Source: Dryas octopetala
Lineage: Eukaryota; Streptophyta; Magnoliopsida; Rosales; Rosaceae
Length of the DNA: 64,000 nucleotides
Assembly (NCBI GenBank): GCA_963921425.1
Contig: OY992836.1
Location: 12,865,304-12,929,303 of the forward strand
Reading direction: 5' to 3'
Within the stretch, counting starts at the first letter, position 1; each line of letters opens with the position of its first letter. A program made the translations under genes and the position numbers. A model generated the notes under the pieces. It was not told where the DNA came from, did not search any database, and saw only the letters and a list, made by a program, of their open reading frames with translations. Of this stretch, positions 35,546 to 46,045 are shown piece by piece.

Positions 35546-35623
35546 CTTTTGGGCTACACCGCTACAACATGCATATAGCGGTGTAGCTCTTGAATGTATG
35601 TTGTAGCGGTGTAGCCCAAAAGT
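35546..35623. repeat. 30-bp-stem near-perfect hairpin
   Basis: The arms 35546-35575 and 35594-35623 are inverted copies with 29 of 30 positions matching (core GGGCTACACCGCTACAACAT). The 18-nt spacer contains a further AGCGGTGTAGC. Confidence 0.9.
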
Positions 35624-35649
35624 GTCATTCCCTGAAAAAAGGTTTTCTT

Positions 35650-35945
35650 TAGAAACTTGAATAATGCATTTCGTGCTCGTGCATTTAGAAAAGCTTTTTC
35701 CACTTTGTGTTTGTGCTCGTGTTATTTAGTCCAATATTGGGTTTTTTTTTCCACAAGAAGAAACCTATGAAGGTTTAATTAGTATCAGTTATGCAAGCAC
35801 ATACTTTAGAATCAATTAAGTAGTCACACACTTTGACCTTAATTTTCTCATAGTCGGTATTATTTCTTTTTATAAATTAAGGTTTTGTTTATTAAAATTG
35901 TAAATTTTAGTTGTGCAAAAAGCTTTGGACCGCACCAGGTTAGGG
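35650..35945 (+). pseudogene. Decayed MATE gene-tail fragment
   Basis: Matches parts of the MATE-tail module seen downstream of the functional gene: CATTTCGTGCTCGTGCATTTA, then the 3'-flank sequence AAGCTTTGGACCGCA. Coding similarity is almost gone. Confidence 0.55.
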
Positions 35946-36960
35946 TAATTTTTGCATTTACTAACCATATTATTGACTAGACCTCTTACCATAAGATGAG
36001 ATTCAATGTTTCATGCCTATTACGTTCGTGCAATCCAAATAAAATTCCCTCACTGCTTTTAGTGTAATTGTGTGTCGGTCGATTGTTGTTCTATAACTTG
36101 GTGTGATTCAAAAAGTAAATCATGTATCAACAAGAACTCATCATGATCACTTATATATTACATATGAATTTATGAAAATTCACAACTTATTTAGGGAAAT
36201 ACTTTTCAACTTTAGTGATAAAATTTTATGAGAGGATAATGAAATTATCATTGTATATTGCATTACTTGGGCTTGCATACTTAATTCTGAATTATTAGGT
36301 AGCCAAATTATGTTAAACAAGAAAGATTTTTGAAATTTGAAGTTAGGGATCGATTTGGAAACATTCCATTTGTACCATAATTATTTGAATTCTCATCCTG
36401 TATATACTATGAATAAAAAAAATATTTCCTATAAATATCAGATCTTTTCATGATTTCTTAATTTGTTTATATATCTTGACCCAATGAGCTAAATCAACTC
36501 ATAATTATTTTGAGAAAGAGAAAAAAAAAAAATAGAAGGAACAAAAGCGTCAGTCATCATTATCTGTCTCTCCCTCTCTGGTGTTGAGTCGATATATTCA
36601 CAACTCGGACGAGTTAAGAGTTAACTCGAGCCAGGTTTCACTCCAGCATTTCATGCTTTGGCATTTGGAGGTATTGCCACCAACCCATCAGAGCATGAAG
36701 TGTGATCTAGCTAAGCAGGACTGCTAGCTTCCAGTTTTTGAGAAATCCAGACGGACCCTGCTCACAGAAAAAGACGAACCCCCGCATGGCCACCTCTTCC
36801 CACTTTTGATCTCTTGCTCATCACACTCGTGTATTCCCCACCACAAAACCCTAACCAACCCCTAGCTACAGACAAAGACAACCGTGTAGAGTTTCTAGAT
36901 CAGCTGTGGCTAGCAGAATAAGAAATTCAACAGGCTCTTAAAGAGGAGTGAAACACTCGG
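35946..36960. other. Upstream region of the MATE gene
   Basis: AT-rich until about 36540, then more balanced with pyrimidine runs. No gene is seen; the proximal part is presumably promoter. Confidence 0.45.
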
Positions 36961-36961
36961 C

Positions 36962-36967
36962 TATAAA
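36962..36967 (+). promoter_or_regulatory. TATA box of the MATE gene
   Basis: TATAAA in CGGCTATAAATGTGCC, ~195 bp before the start codon. Transcription would start near 36993, just before a purine-rich leader. Confidence 0.55.
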
Positions 36968-37155
36968 TGTGCCTCTAGTTGCACTAAGATATACACACAG
37001 CAGAGAGAGCAAGAGGAAGGAGAAGAGTGTTGTTTCTGTGATCAACCCTTTTTTTGTCTCCTCAATTTGAGTCTCTCACTCACTCACCCATTTCAATTCA
37101 ATCTGTTCACTCTCATTCCCAAATCTTGAATTGGTTTTTAGATTCAAGAATCAAG

Positions 37156-38780
37156 ATGTATAGCAATGAAGAAGCCACTTCAGCCATCTCTGTGCCTATT
37201 TTACAAGACTCATCTTTCAAGGAAGAAGAAGAAGATTCTCAAGACCGCCGACCCACCATTTCAGTGGTCAGTTTCTGTGACGCCAGCCTTTTCTTGTAGT
37301 TTTCCTTTCCATACACTGCATGTTCATCGATCTTACTGCTTTCTCTAAATTTCATCGCCATATTTAAATTTCCTTTTATTGAATTATTTAATTTGATCAG
37401 GTTGTTGATGAGATCAAGCAACTCTACACCATAGCCCTCCCAATGATCCTGACCGGGCTTCTGGTCTACGCGAAATCCGCCATCTCAATGCTGTTCATGG
37501 GCAAACTAGGCAAGGCAGCATTAGCCGGCGGCAGCCTTGCAATCAGCGTGGCCAACATGAGCGGCTACTCAGTGATATCAGGCCTTGCTTCAGGCATGGA
37601 AGGCATCTCCTCTCAAGCCTTTGGAGCCCAACAATGGTCACTCATGTTCTACACCCTCCAACGCACCATCATCATCCTCCTCCTCACCTCCATACCCATC
37701 TCAATCACATGGTTCAATTTCGAGCCCTTCCTCATCTTCTTCGGCCAAAACCCAACCATCTCCTCCGCCGCCACCACCTACCTCGCATTCTCCTTCCCAG
37801 CCCTCTTCTTCCAATCCCTCATCAACCCCATCAAAATCTACCTCCGCACCCAACACATCACCCTCCCTCTCCTCCTCTCCGCCGCTGTGGCCCTCGCCCT
37901 CCACGCCCCCATTAACTACTTCCTTGTCTTTCATCTCAAACTCGGCATCCGCGGCATTGCGCTTGCCTCCTCCATCACAGACCTCAACATCCTCTTGACC
38001 CTCTTGCTCTACCTCCGCTTCTCAGGCATTTGCACAAGCACCATGTGGCAAGGTTGGTCGCTCCTCCATTGCTTCCAAGATTGGAAACCCATTATCTCCC
38101 AAGCCGGCTCCAGCTGTCTCTCTATGTGCTTGGAGTGGTGGTGGTACGAGATCATGATCATCCTCTCCGGCCTCCTCATCAATGCCGCCGAGGCCGTGTC
38201 CACCATGGGAATTCTCATACAGGCAACCTCGCTTGTTTACCAATTCCCTTATGCTTTGGGCCAAGCTGTTTCGACCCGGGTCGGAAACGAACTCGGGGCG
38301 AACCACCCCAAACATGCCAAACACTCGTCACTCATTGCATTGGTGTGTGCCGTTGTCAATGGACTCTTGGCCATGACGTTCATGGTGACAATGCGAAACA
38401 TCTGGGGAGAGATCTTCACCGCCGACAAAGCGATTGTGTCGTTGACAGCAGCGGCGCTGCCGGTGGTGGGATTGTGTGAGCTCGGGAACTGCCCGCAGAC
38501 CACCGTTTGTGGAGTGCTGAGAGGGAGTGCGAGGGCCGGTTTGGGTGCGCGGATCAACCTCGGTTCCTTCTATGTTGTTGGGTTGCCCGTCGCCCTTTTC
38601 ATGGGCTTCGTAATGAAGATGGGCCTGTTGGGCCTGTGGTTGGGCTTACTAGCGGCCCAAATAGTTTGCTTTGGTTGGATGGTGATCATGTTGAGCGTGA
38701 CGGACTGGATGGCACAGGCAGAGAAAGCAAGAGAACTCACCGGTGGTAATGTGGAGGACGGGGCACAAGATGAAGGATAA
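37156..38780 (+). CDS. MATE-family transporter, DTX48-56-like clade (496 residues, two exons)
   Basis: Exon 1 is 37156-37266 (MYSNEEATSA ... PTISV) and exon 2 is 37401-38780. An alternative donor 3 nt earlier keeps the same phase. The join reads SVVVDEIKQLYTIALPMILTGLLVYAKS, as expected for plant MATE proteins. About twelve hydrophobic segments follow, with the family motifs SQAFGAQQ (~residues 108-115), INPIKIYLRTQHITLP and QAVSTRVGNELGA. Length and layout are those of a complete MATE (DTX) protein. Plant members export organic cations, hormones or secondary metabolites across the plasma membrane or into organelles using H+ or Na+ gradients. The substrate cannot be predicted here. The sub-clade assignment comes from remembered motif similarity. 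Its last ~70 codons and 3' flank have been duplicated many times downstream. Confidence 0.93.
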
Positions 38781-39564
38781 ATTAATATATATTATTCAAA
38801 TAAAATCGACGTCAAAAAGCCATATTTCGATCTTTTCTCATCGTTGTGTTTCATTTTATAAAAGTTTTGTTTGTTAAATTTGTATATTTTAATTGTGAAA
38901 AAGCTTTGGACTGCATTAGCTCTTAGGTTGTAGTTCGTTGACTTTTAATATGAGTTACCTTCAAAACTTAAATAAATCAAGATGATATTATGTGTAGGAC
39001 TGGAAATGGGTCGAGTTAGGCCTATATTGGCCAAATAACCGACCCACCTGACAAACTGACTTCGGTTACTTCTATGTTGTTGGGTTGCCCGTCGCCCTTT
39101 TCATGGGCTTTGTAATGAAGATGGGCCTGTTGGGCCTGTGGTTGGGCTTACTAGCGGCCCAAATAGTTTGCTTTGGTTGGATGGTGATCATGTTGAGCGT
39201 GACAGACTGGATGGCACAGGCAGAGAAAGCAAGAGAACTCACCGGTGGTAATGTGGAGGACGGGGCACAAGATGAAGGATAAATTAATATATATTATTCA
39301 AATAAAATTGACGTCAAAAAGCCATACTTCGATCTTTTCTCATCATTGTGTTTCATTTTATAAAAGTTTTGTTGTTAAATTTGTATATTTTAATTGTGAA
39401 AAGGCTTTGGACCGCATTAGATCTTAGGTTGTAGTTCGTTGAGTTTTAATATGAGTTACCTTCAAAACTTAAATAAATCAAGATGATATTATGTGTAGGC
39501 CTAGAAATGGGTTGAGTCAGGCCTATATTGGCCAAATAACCGACCCACCTGACAAACTGACTTT
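38563..39564 (+). repeat. Two ~502-bp tandem copies of the MATE 3' end
   Basis: 38563-39063 is the real end of the gene plus 3' flank. About 39064-39564 repeats it with only a handful of changes (for example TTCGTAATGAAG and TTTGTAATGAAG), at an offset of 502 bp. The copy keeps an open frame of 65 codons ending in GNVEDGAQDEG but lacks the rest of the transporter. The short shared sequence CGGTT at the junction suggests slippage or unequal exchange. High identity implies a recent event. Confidence 0.95.
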
Positions 39565-40309
39565 GGTGATTTTCCAAAACTGACAACCCAGCTACCTAAT
39601 ATTGTGGGTCGGTTGGTAGTTGGGGCATCTGACTTTGTTGGTTGAGGTCGGGTTGGTTATGGTTACAATTTGTAAGCTACCCACATTTGACCAAAAATAA
39701 GGAACAATAAAATAATAGATTAACAAGCACAAAAACTGGAACCTTTTTTCGAATGAGGACTAGAGAGAACCCACCAGACCTAACACATAGCAATCATACC
39801 TAGAAGCTGAAAAGAAAGACAACGAGCATGATACGCCCTTATATATGCACAATTACCTCTAGGTTTAGGCCAAAGGGGAGCTCATGGAAAAGACGGGATT
39901 GTTCTTGCTTATAGTTGAATCAAACACCTACGTACCAATGAATTATGAATATAAGAGACATAGAGACTAAGGAGATAGATTAGAGATTGGACTTACATGA
40001 TTAGCAAATTAGGGATTTAGGGAAAATGAGAAAGAAGATGATGCAATCTTGGTCGCTGGTGAGAGAGAAGATAAGTGATGAATGATGACATCATAACTCA
40101 TGATGACCAATGAAATATGACTATTCAAATATTCACAACTGATTTGAAAAACGTTTTTCAATTGTCAATAATAAAAGTGTGCATATAAAATTTGGAATCT
40201 CATATCCATTCTAATTAAAGCTCCAATCTGAAAAATTAAATAAGATCTAAAGTCATAGAAGTGAATTCATAATCCATTTACATAATCTTTTTAATTATAA
40301 AATATTTTC
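39565..40309. other. Spacer of the MATE-tail array
   Basis: No gene. It contains the marker CTAAAGTCATAGAAGTGAAT at 40247, which recurs at 42048, 44007 and 45531 and defines the array period (about 1.5-2.0 kb). Confidence 0.6.
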
Positions 40310-40556
40310 CCTAAAAAGGTGCATGCTCTTTAGAAAATTGAATAATGAATTTCGTGCTCATGTGTTCGTGCTTTTATAAAAAAATTTTGTTTTCCATTTC
40401 TTATTTGTGCTCGTATTGTATTTGGCATGATGGTGATTGTGTTGACCATGATAACTGGACAGTACATGCAGAGAAAACAAGAGAGCTCACATGTTCTAAT
40501 ATGGAGGACGAAGAACAGGATGGAACCCATTAAGGATTAGTATTTGTTACTCAAGC
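40310..40556 (+). pseudogene. Decayed MATE gene-tail fragment (array unit 1)
   Basis: The frame ending WTVHAEKTRELTCSNMEDEEQDG corresponds to the MATE C-terminus WMAQAEKARELTGGNVEDGAQDEG. It is preceded by the module start GAATAATGAATTTCGTGCTC. The 3' flank is interrupted at ~40557 by helicase-like intron sequence. Confidence 0.75.
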
Positions 40557-41090
40557 AAATTCCTAAGGACCTATGGTCTTGATTCACTGTTTTAAAGTTG
40601 GTTTTTCCAAGTTTAGTGCATTGAAAAGGCTCAGACAATAGGCAAAACAACTGAAAACTTTGGCAAGTTTGTCTACTTGTCAGATTGCAAGGGTTGCACT
40701 CTTTTGCCAGTTCATTGAGTATTCTTGTAAACTTTTCTTCATTAGCTTATATGGGGGCACCATTGAGCATTTTAAGACTGCTGCCTTTGTCGAGCCTTCA
40801 CAATCTACCTTATGTTTCATCATCTGCACCTAGAAGATGCCATTGAAGCTTTCATAAGAAGGGAAGCATATATGACTCTTGTTCTTAAGTTTAACTTCCC
40901 TCCAGTAATTGTGTGTACTTACTTTAATTGTCCTTTGTGTACTAGGCCTTGTGGCACTTTTAGAGCTCATAGCTATATGCCATCCTCGAGGTCATTGACA
41001 ATTGCCAATTCCATTTTCCTAAAATTGTAATCATGGGTCTACACATGTTTGCCTTTACTATGGATTACTCACTGCTTCCCTTGTAGTTTT
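40557..41090 (+). repeat. Copy of helicase-like intron 4 sequence inside the MATE-tail array
   Basis: This segment matches 31702-32228 of the helicase-like gene's intron 4 with a few percent change. At its right end it runs directly into MATE 3'-flank sequence (TTTTGTTTGTTAAATTTGTA). Confidence 0.9.
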
Positions 41091-41350
41091 GTTTGTTAAA
41101 TTTGTATATTTTAATTGTGAAAAAGCTTTGGACCGCATTAGCTCTTAAGTTGTAGTTTGTTGAGTTTTAATATGAGTCTCCTTCAAAACTTAAATAAATC
41201 AAGATGATATTATGTGTAAGGCTGAGAATGGGTCGGGTCGGGCCTATATCGGCCAAACAACTAACCCACCTAGCAAACCGACAACCTACCCAATATTGTG
41301 GGCGATTGATAGTTGGAGCATTTGACTTTGTCGGTTGAGGTCGGGTCAGT
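41086..41350 (+). pseudogene. MATE 3'-flank fragment following the helicase intron copy
   Basis: Matches the functional gene's 3' flank at about 38863-39060: AAGCTTTGGACCGCATTAGC, then ATGGGTCGGGT and ACCCACCT. No coding part remains. Confidence 0.75.
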
Positions 41351-42119
41351 TATGGTGGAGTATATTTCACAGTTTCAGCGAATAAACCAGAATATCAAAT
41401 TCTATCACTATTCTTATCAAAAAAAGCTTTAAGAAGATGTGGAGTTGACAAGAAGGTGAAAGATATATGATATTACCACAATTTTTAAGCTACCCACATT
41501 GGACCAAAAATAAGGAACAATAAAACAACAGAGCAAGCACAAAATGTGGAACCTTTTTTCCGAATAAGCTAGAGAACCCATATAACCCAACAAGCTAATC
41601 GCATAGCAATTATACCCAAAAGCTGAAAAGAAAGACAATCAGTGCTCAGCCCAGCACCAAGCAGCATGGTACGTAGCTTCTGTGAACAAAAACAAGAGGT
41701 GGGTTTTCACTTGTTTGATCCCTCTTTTTCTCATCTGATTCTTTTTTTTTTTTTTTGCAACGCCTTTAAGCACAATTACCGCCAGGTTCAGGCTAGAGGG
41801 GAGCCCATGGAAAAGACGGGATTATTCCTGCTTATATTTGAATCAAACAACTACCAATGAATTATGAATATGAGAGTCTAAGAGATTAAGAAGATAGATC
41901 AGAGATGGACTTACATGATTAGCAAATTAGGGATTTAGGGCAAATGAGAGAGAAGATGGTGCAATCTTGGTCGCCGGTGATGAAATCTTATTTGTGCTTC
42001 GTTCTCATATCCATTCTAAAGCTCCATTCTCAAAAATTAAATAAGACCTAAAGTCATAGAAGTGAATTCGATCATAATCCATTTACATAAAGTTTTTTAA
42101 TAATAAATCACATTTAAAA
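41351..42119. other. Array spacer, no gene seen
   Basis: Parts match 39690-40300 (for example GGAACCTTTTTTC, and AAAAGACGGGATT in both), so it is an older copy of the same spacer. The marker recurs at 42048. Confidence 0.55.
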
Positions 42120-42910
42120 GATATTTGCCCTAAATAGGTGCACGCTCTTTAGAAAAATTTAATAATGAATTTCATGCTCGTGTGCTCGTGCATTTATAAA
42201 AGTCTTTTTGTTTTCCATTTCTTATTTGTGGTCGTGTTGTATTTGGCTTGATGGTGATCGATTGTGTTGACCAGGATAACTGGACAGTATAGGCAGAGAA
42301 AGCAAGAGAGCTCACTTGTTCTAATATGGAAGACGAAGAACAGGATGGAACCATTAACAATTAGAATTTGTTAGGCAAGCAAATTAAGAAACTAGTAGTC
42401 ACATACTTTGGCCTTTCCTCGTCATTAGTGTTTATTTTTATAAAGGTTTTCTTCATTATATTTGTATATTTTATTTGTTCGGAGATCAACCTGTATTCAC
42501 TCTATGTTGATGGCGTTGCAGGTGGCGCTTTTCATGGGGTTTGCAATAGAGTTAAGCTTGATGAGGTATAATAGTGGCCCAAATAGTTTGCTTTGCTTAG
42601 ATGGTGATCATGTTGATCTTGATGGATTGGACGGCACAGGCGGAGAGAGAGAAAACTCACCAATAGTAATGTGGAGGACAAAGCACATGATGAAACCGAT
42701 GAAGGATAAATATCCATTATTCAAGTAAAATAGACGTCAAGAAGCCACACTTCGATCTTTTCTCATAGTCGTGTTTCATTTTATAAAAGTTTTGTTTGTT
42801 AAATTTGTATATTTTAGTTGTGAAAAAGCTTTGAACGGCATAAGCTCTTAGCTTGTAGTTGGTTGAGTTTGTATATGAGTCTCTTTCAAAACTAAAATAG
42901 ATCAAGATGA
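42120..42910 (+). pseudogene. Two nested MATE gene-tail fragments (array unit 2)
   Basis: A first tail at about 42240-42360 (CAGAGAAAGCAAGAGAGCTC) is followed by a second at 42480-42715. The second still reads as DGVAGGAFHGV-type and GDHVDLDGLDGT-type coding in shifted frames, against PVALFMGF and VIMLSVTDWMA in the functional gene. Frameshifts and lost codons make both non-functional. The 3' flank AAGCTTTGAACGGCATAAGC follows. Confidence 0.75.
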
Positions 42911-42939
42911 TATTATGTGTATGAAATTATTCTCCAATG

Positions 42940-43290
42940 TAGTGAAATCAAAATCAAAGGCAATACAACGGAGGGTGCAACTAAGTGCTAGGAGCATTAA
43001 TGTTGCATATGGCCTCCACTTCTATTGTGATCATGTCAGGTTTTCATCTATTGTGGTAGAGTGTGAGGCCACTGAAGTGGTGAAGGAGGTGACTATCTTG
43101 GAGACTTCTGTGGGTAATGATGGTGGGCTTGTGGAGGAAATTAAGCAACTGTGGGGTTTGATTATTTTTATTTCTATTAGTTAAACACCTCGAAATTGTA
43201 ACTTTTTTGCTCTTCAATTAACATAGTTTGGTTTAGGTTTTACACAACCTTGTATTTAATTGGATGGAAGAAGAGCCGTTTTCGCTATCT
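42940..43290 (+). pseudogene. RNase H-like (RVT_3-type) LINE fragment, copy 1
   Basis: The translation reads QLSARSINVAYGLHF ... FSSIVVECEATEVVKEVTIL ... GGLVEEIKQLWG, then decays into stops. This is the pattern of the plant RNase H-like domain found at the end of many non-LTR elements (ALRxGLxLAxxLGFxxVxVExD ... HVxRSANxVAHxLA). No polymerase is nearby. Confidence 0.6.
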
Positions 43291-44099
43291 TCTTACTTTC
43301 ATGACGTGCACGTTGTTTAATCTTGGCCCGGTGCCTTAATTTTTTTAAAAAAATGATAGATAAACAAATAAGCTGGAAAACTTAAAAAATTTTGATGCAA
43401 GAGACGCAAAAACTCCTCATGAATGACATTAAAATATGAAAGAGAAGGAAATACCAATCCATAATTGTGAAAATTTCTATATTTTTTCATTCAGTTTGTA
43501 GACATGATCGATTACCTTAGGATGTCGAATCCTTGTTTAAAGCTCAAATTTTAAATTTAACCCTAAGATTTTGAGAGTTTTGATCGTTTTAATAGTTTGT
43601 ACATGCGTAAATTCTATATTTGTCCTCAAATCTTAATTTCAACATGATAGATTATAGTATTGTGAGAATCGCCTTTTAGAGGTTATTTTAGAACTTAGAT
43701 GTTAAGTTTTAAATCTTGAGTTTCAAATGCAAGTTTCATTATTTCATGCCTATTTCGTAGAAGCTAAATAAGACTTGCTCACAAATGATGGTGTAAGTAT
43801 TGTTGATCTTTATTTTATAACTTTGTGCAGCTCAAAAAAGTATAGCGTGTATCCATAATAACTCATTAGACCAATGAAATATGACTATTTAAATATTTAC
43901 AACTGATTTGAAAAAAGTTTTTCAATTGTCAATAATAAAAGTGTGCATACAAAATTTGGAATCTTATATCCTTTCTCAAACTTCATTCTCGAAAAGTAAA
44001 TAAGACCTAAAGTCATAGAAGTGAATATATAATCCATTTACATAATCCTTTTCAATTACAATTCACATTTTAATAATATTTTCCCTGAAAAGGTGCATG
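43291..44099. other. Array spacer, no gene seen
   Basis: Contains GATGTCGAATCCTTGTTTAAAGCTCAAATT, broken here as GATGTCGAATCCTTG plus TTTAAAGCTC. The same motif recurs at about 45068 and 46134, and the marker recurs at 44007. Confidence 0.55.
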
Positions 44100-44440
44100 C
44101 TCTTAATTAGAAAATTGAATAATGAATTTTGTGCTCGTGCATTTATAATTTTTTTTTCCATTTCTTATTCGTGCTCGTGTTGTATTTGGCTTGATGGTAA
44201 TGTGGAGGACAGAGCACAAGATGAAACCTATGAAGGATAAATATCCATTATTCAAGTAAATTAGACGTCAAGAAGCCATACTTCGATCTTTTCTCATAGT
44301 CGTGTTTCATTTTATAAAAGTTTTGTTTGTTAAATTTGTATATTTTAGTACGTGGTGAAAAAGCTTTGGACCGCATTAGCTCTTAGATTGTAGTTCGGTG
44401 AAAAAACTTAATTAAATAAATCAAGATGCTATTATGTGTA
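44100..44440 (+). pseudogene. Decayed MATE gene-tail fragment (array unit 3)
   Basis: The module start (GAATAATGAATTTTGTGCTCG) joins directly to GATGGTAATGTGGAGGACAG, so most of the last coding segment is deleted. The usual 3' flank AAGCTTTGGACCGCATTAGC follows. Confidence 0.7.
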
Positions 44441-44546
44441 TGAAATTATTCTCCAATGTAGTGAAATAGAATACAGGTTTGGCTGCCGATTGATCTTTTC
44501 CTTCTTTTTCTAATGAAACATCGTCGATACAAGGATAATATATATT

Positions 44547-44870
44547 AGAAAATACAACGAACGGTGCAACTAAGTGCTAGGAGTGTTGCTGCATATGGCC
44601 TTCGCCTCTGTTTTGATGTCGGGTTTTCATCTATTGTGGTAGAGTGTGACGACACTGAAGTGGTTAAGGAGGTGACTATCTTGGAGACTTCTTTGGGTCA
44701 TGATGGTGAGCTTGTGGGGAAAATTAAGCAGATGTGGGGTTTTGTTATTTCTATTAGTTATACATCTCGTAGTTGTAATTTTGTTGCTCACCAATTAGAA
44801 CAGTTTGATTTAGGTTGTACATAACCTTGTATTTGGATGGAAGAAGGGCTGTTTTGGCTATCTTCGTACT
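44547..44870 (+). pseudogene. RNase H-like (RVT_3-type) LINE fragment, copy 2
   Basis: The better-preserved copy: ARSVAAYGLRLCFDVGFSS, then VVECDDTEVVKEVTILETS, GELVGKIKQMW, and SYTSRSCNFVAHQLEQFDLG, ending in a stop at 44824. The SRSCNFVAHQL segment matches the conserved RSxNxVAHxLA of RVT_3 domains. As in copy 1, it follows GAAATTATTCTCCAATGTAG, so MATE tail and RNase H-like piece were amplified as one unit. Confidence 0.65.
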
Positions 44871-45599
44871 TTCATGTTGATGTTTCATCTTAGTTGGATG
44901 TCAATGAATAATTTTGGCATGATGCATTGATTAAAAAAAAAATACTAGAGAAAACAAATAAGCTGTAAAATCCGAAAAAAATTTAGAGATGGAGGCAACA
45001 ACTCCATACTTGTGAAAATTTTTATATTTTTTTTACTCAATTTTTCGATATAATCGATACCTTGGGATGTCGAATCCTTGTATAAAGCTCAAATTTATAT
45101 ATTTAAACTAAGATTTTGAGAACCATCGATCGATTGAATAGTTTGTACACGTATAAATTCTATGTTTGTCCTCAAACTTTTCAACATGATAGAATATAGT
45201 ACATGAGAATCTCCTTTTAAAATTATGTTAGAATTGAGATATAAGTTAAATGAGAGATTCATTATTTCATTCCAATTTCGTACGATCTAAATAAGACTCT
45301 CTCACAAATTATGGTGTAAGTGTTGATCTTTACTTTATAACTTGGTGCGACTAAAAAAAGTATAGCGTGTATCCATAATAACTCACGATGACCAATGAAA
45401 TATGACTATTTAAATATTTAAAATTGATTTGAAAAATGTTTTTCAATTTTCAATAATAAAAGTGTGCATACAAAATTTGGAATCTCATATTGATCCTTTC
45501 TCAAGCTCCATTCTCAAATGTAAACAAGACCTAAAGTCATAGAAGTGAATTCATAATTCATTTATATAATATTTTTTAATTATATTTTCCATAAAAAGG
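44871..45599. other. Array spacer, no gene seen
   Basis: A diverged copy of 43330-44090; the marker recurs at 45531. Confidence 0.55.
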
Positions 45600-46045
45600 T
45601 GCATGCTCTTTAGAAAATTGAATAATGAATTTCGGGTTCATGCTCGTGCTCGTGCATTTATAAATTTTTTTTTTTTCCATTTCTTATTCATGGTGGTGTT
45701 GTATTTGGCTTGATTTTGATTGTGTTGACAGGATAACTAGAAAGCTCACCGATTCTAATATGGAGGACGAAGCATATATAGGATGAAACCTATTAAGCAT
45801 TAGTATCCATTAGGCAAGCAATTAATGTACCCTAAGCAATTAGTAGTCACATACTTTGACCTTAATTTCCTCACCATCAGTGTTTCTTTTTATAAAAGTT
45901 TTGTTTGTTAAATTTGTATATTTTAGTTGTGCAGAGATCAACCTGTGTTCGTACTACGTTGTTGTGTTGCCCATGGTGCTTTTCATGAGGTTTACATTAG
46001 AGTTGAGCTTGTTGGGCTTGTGGTTAGGATTAATAGCGGCTTAAA
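45600..46045 (+). pseudogene. Decayed MATE gene-tail fragments (array unit 4)
   Basis: A tail remnant at ~45720-45790 is followed by one that still translates as a run close to MVLFMRFTLELSLLGLWLGL (45970-46040), against VALFMGFVMKMGLLGLWLGL in the functional protein. It ends abruptly and passes into a GTCGAATCCTTG-type segment. Confidence 0.75.
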
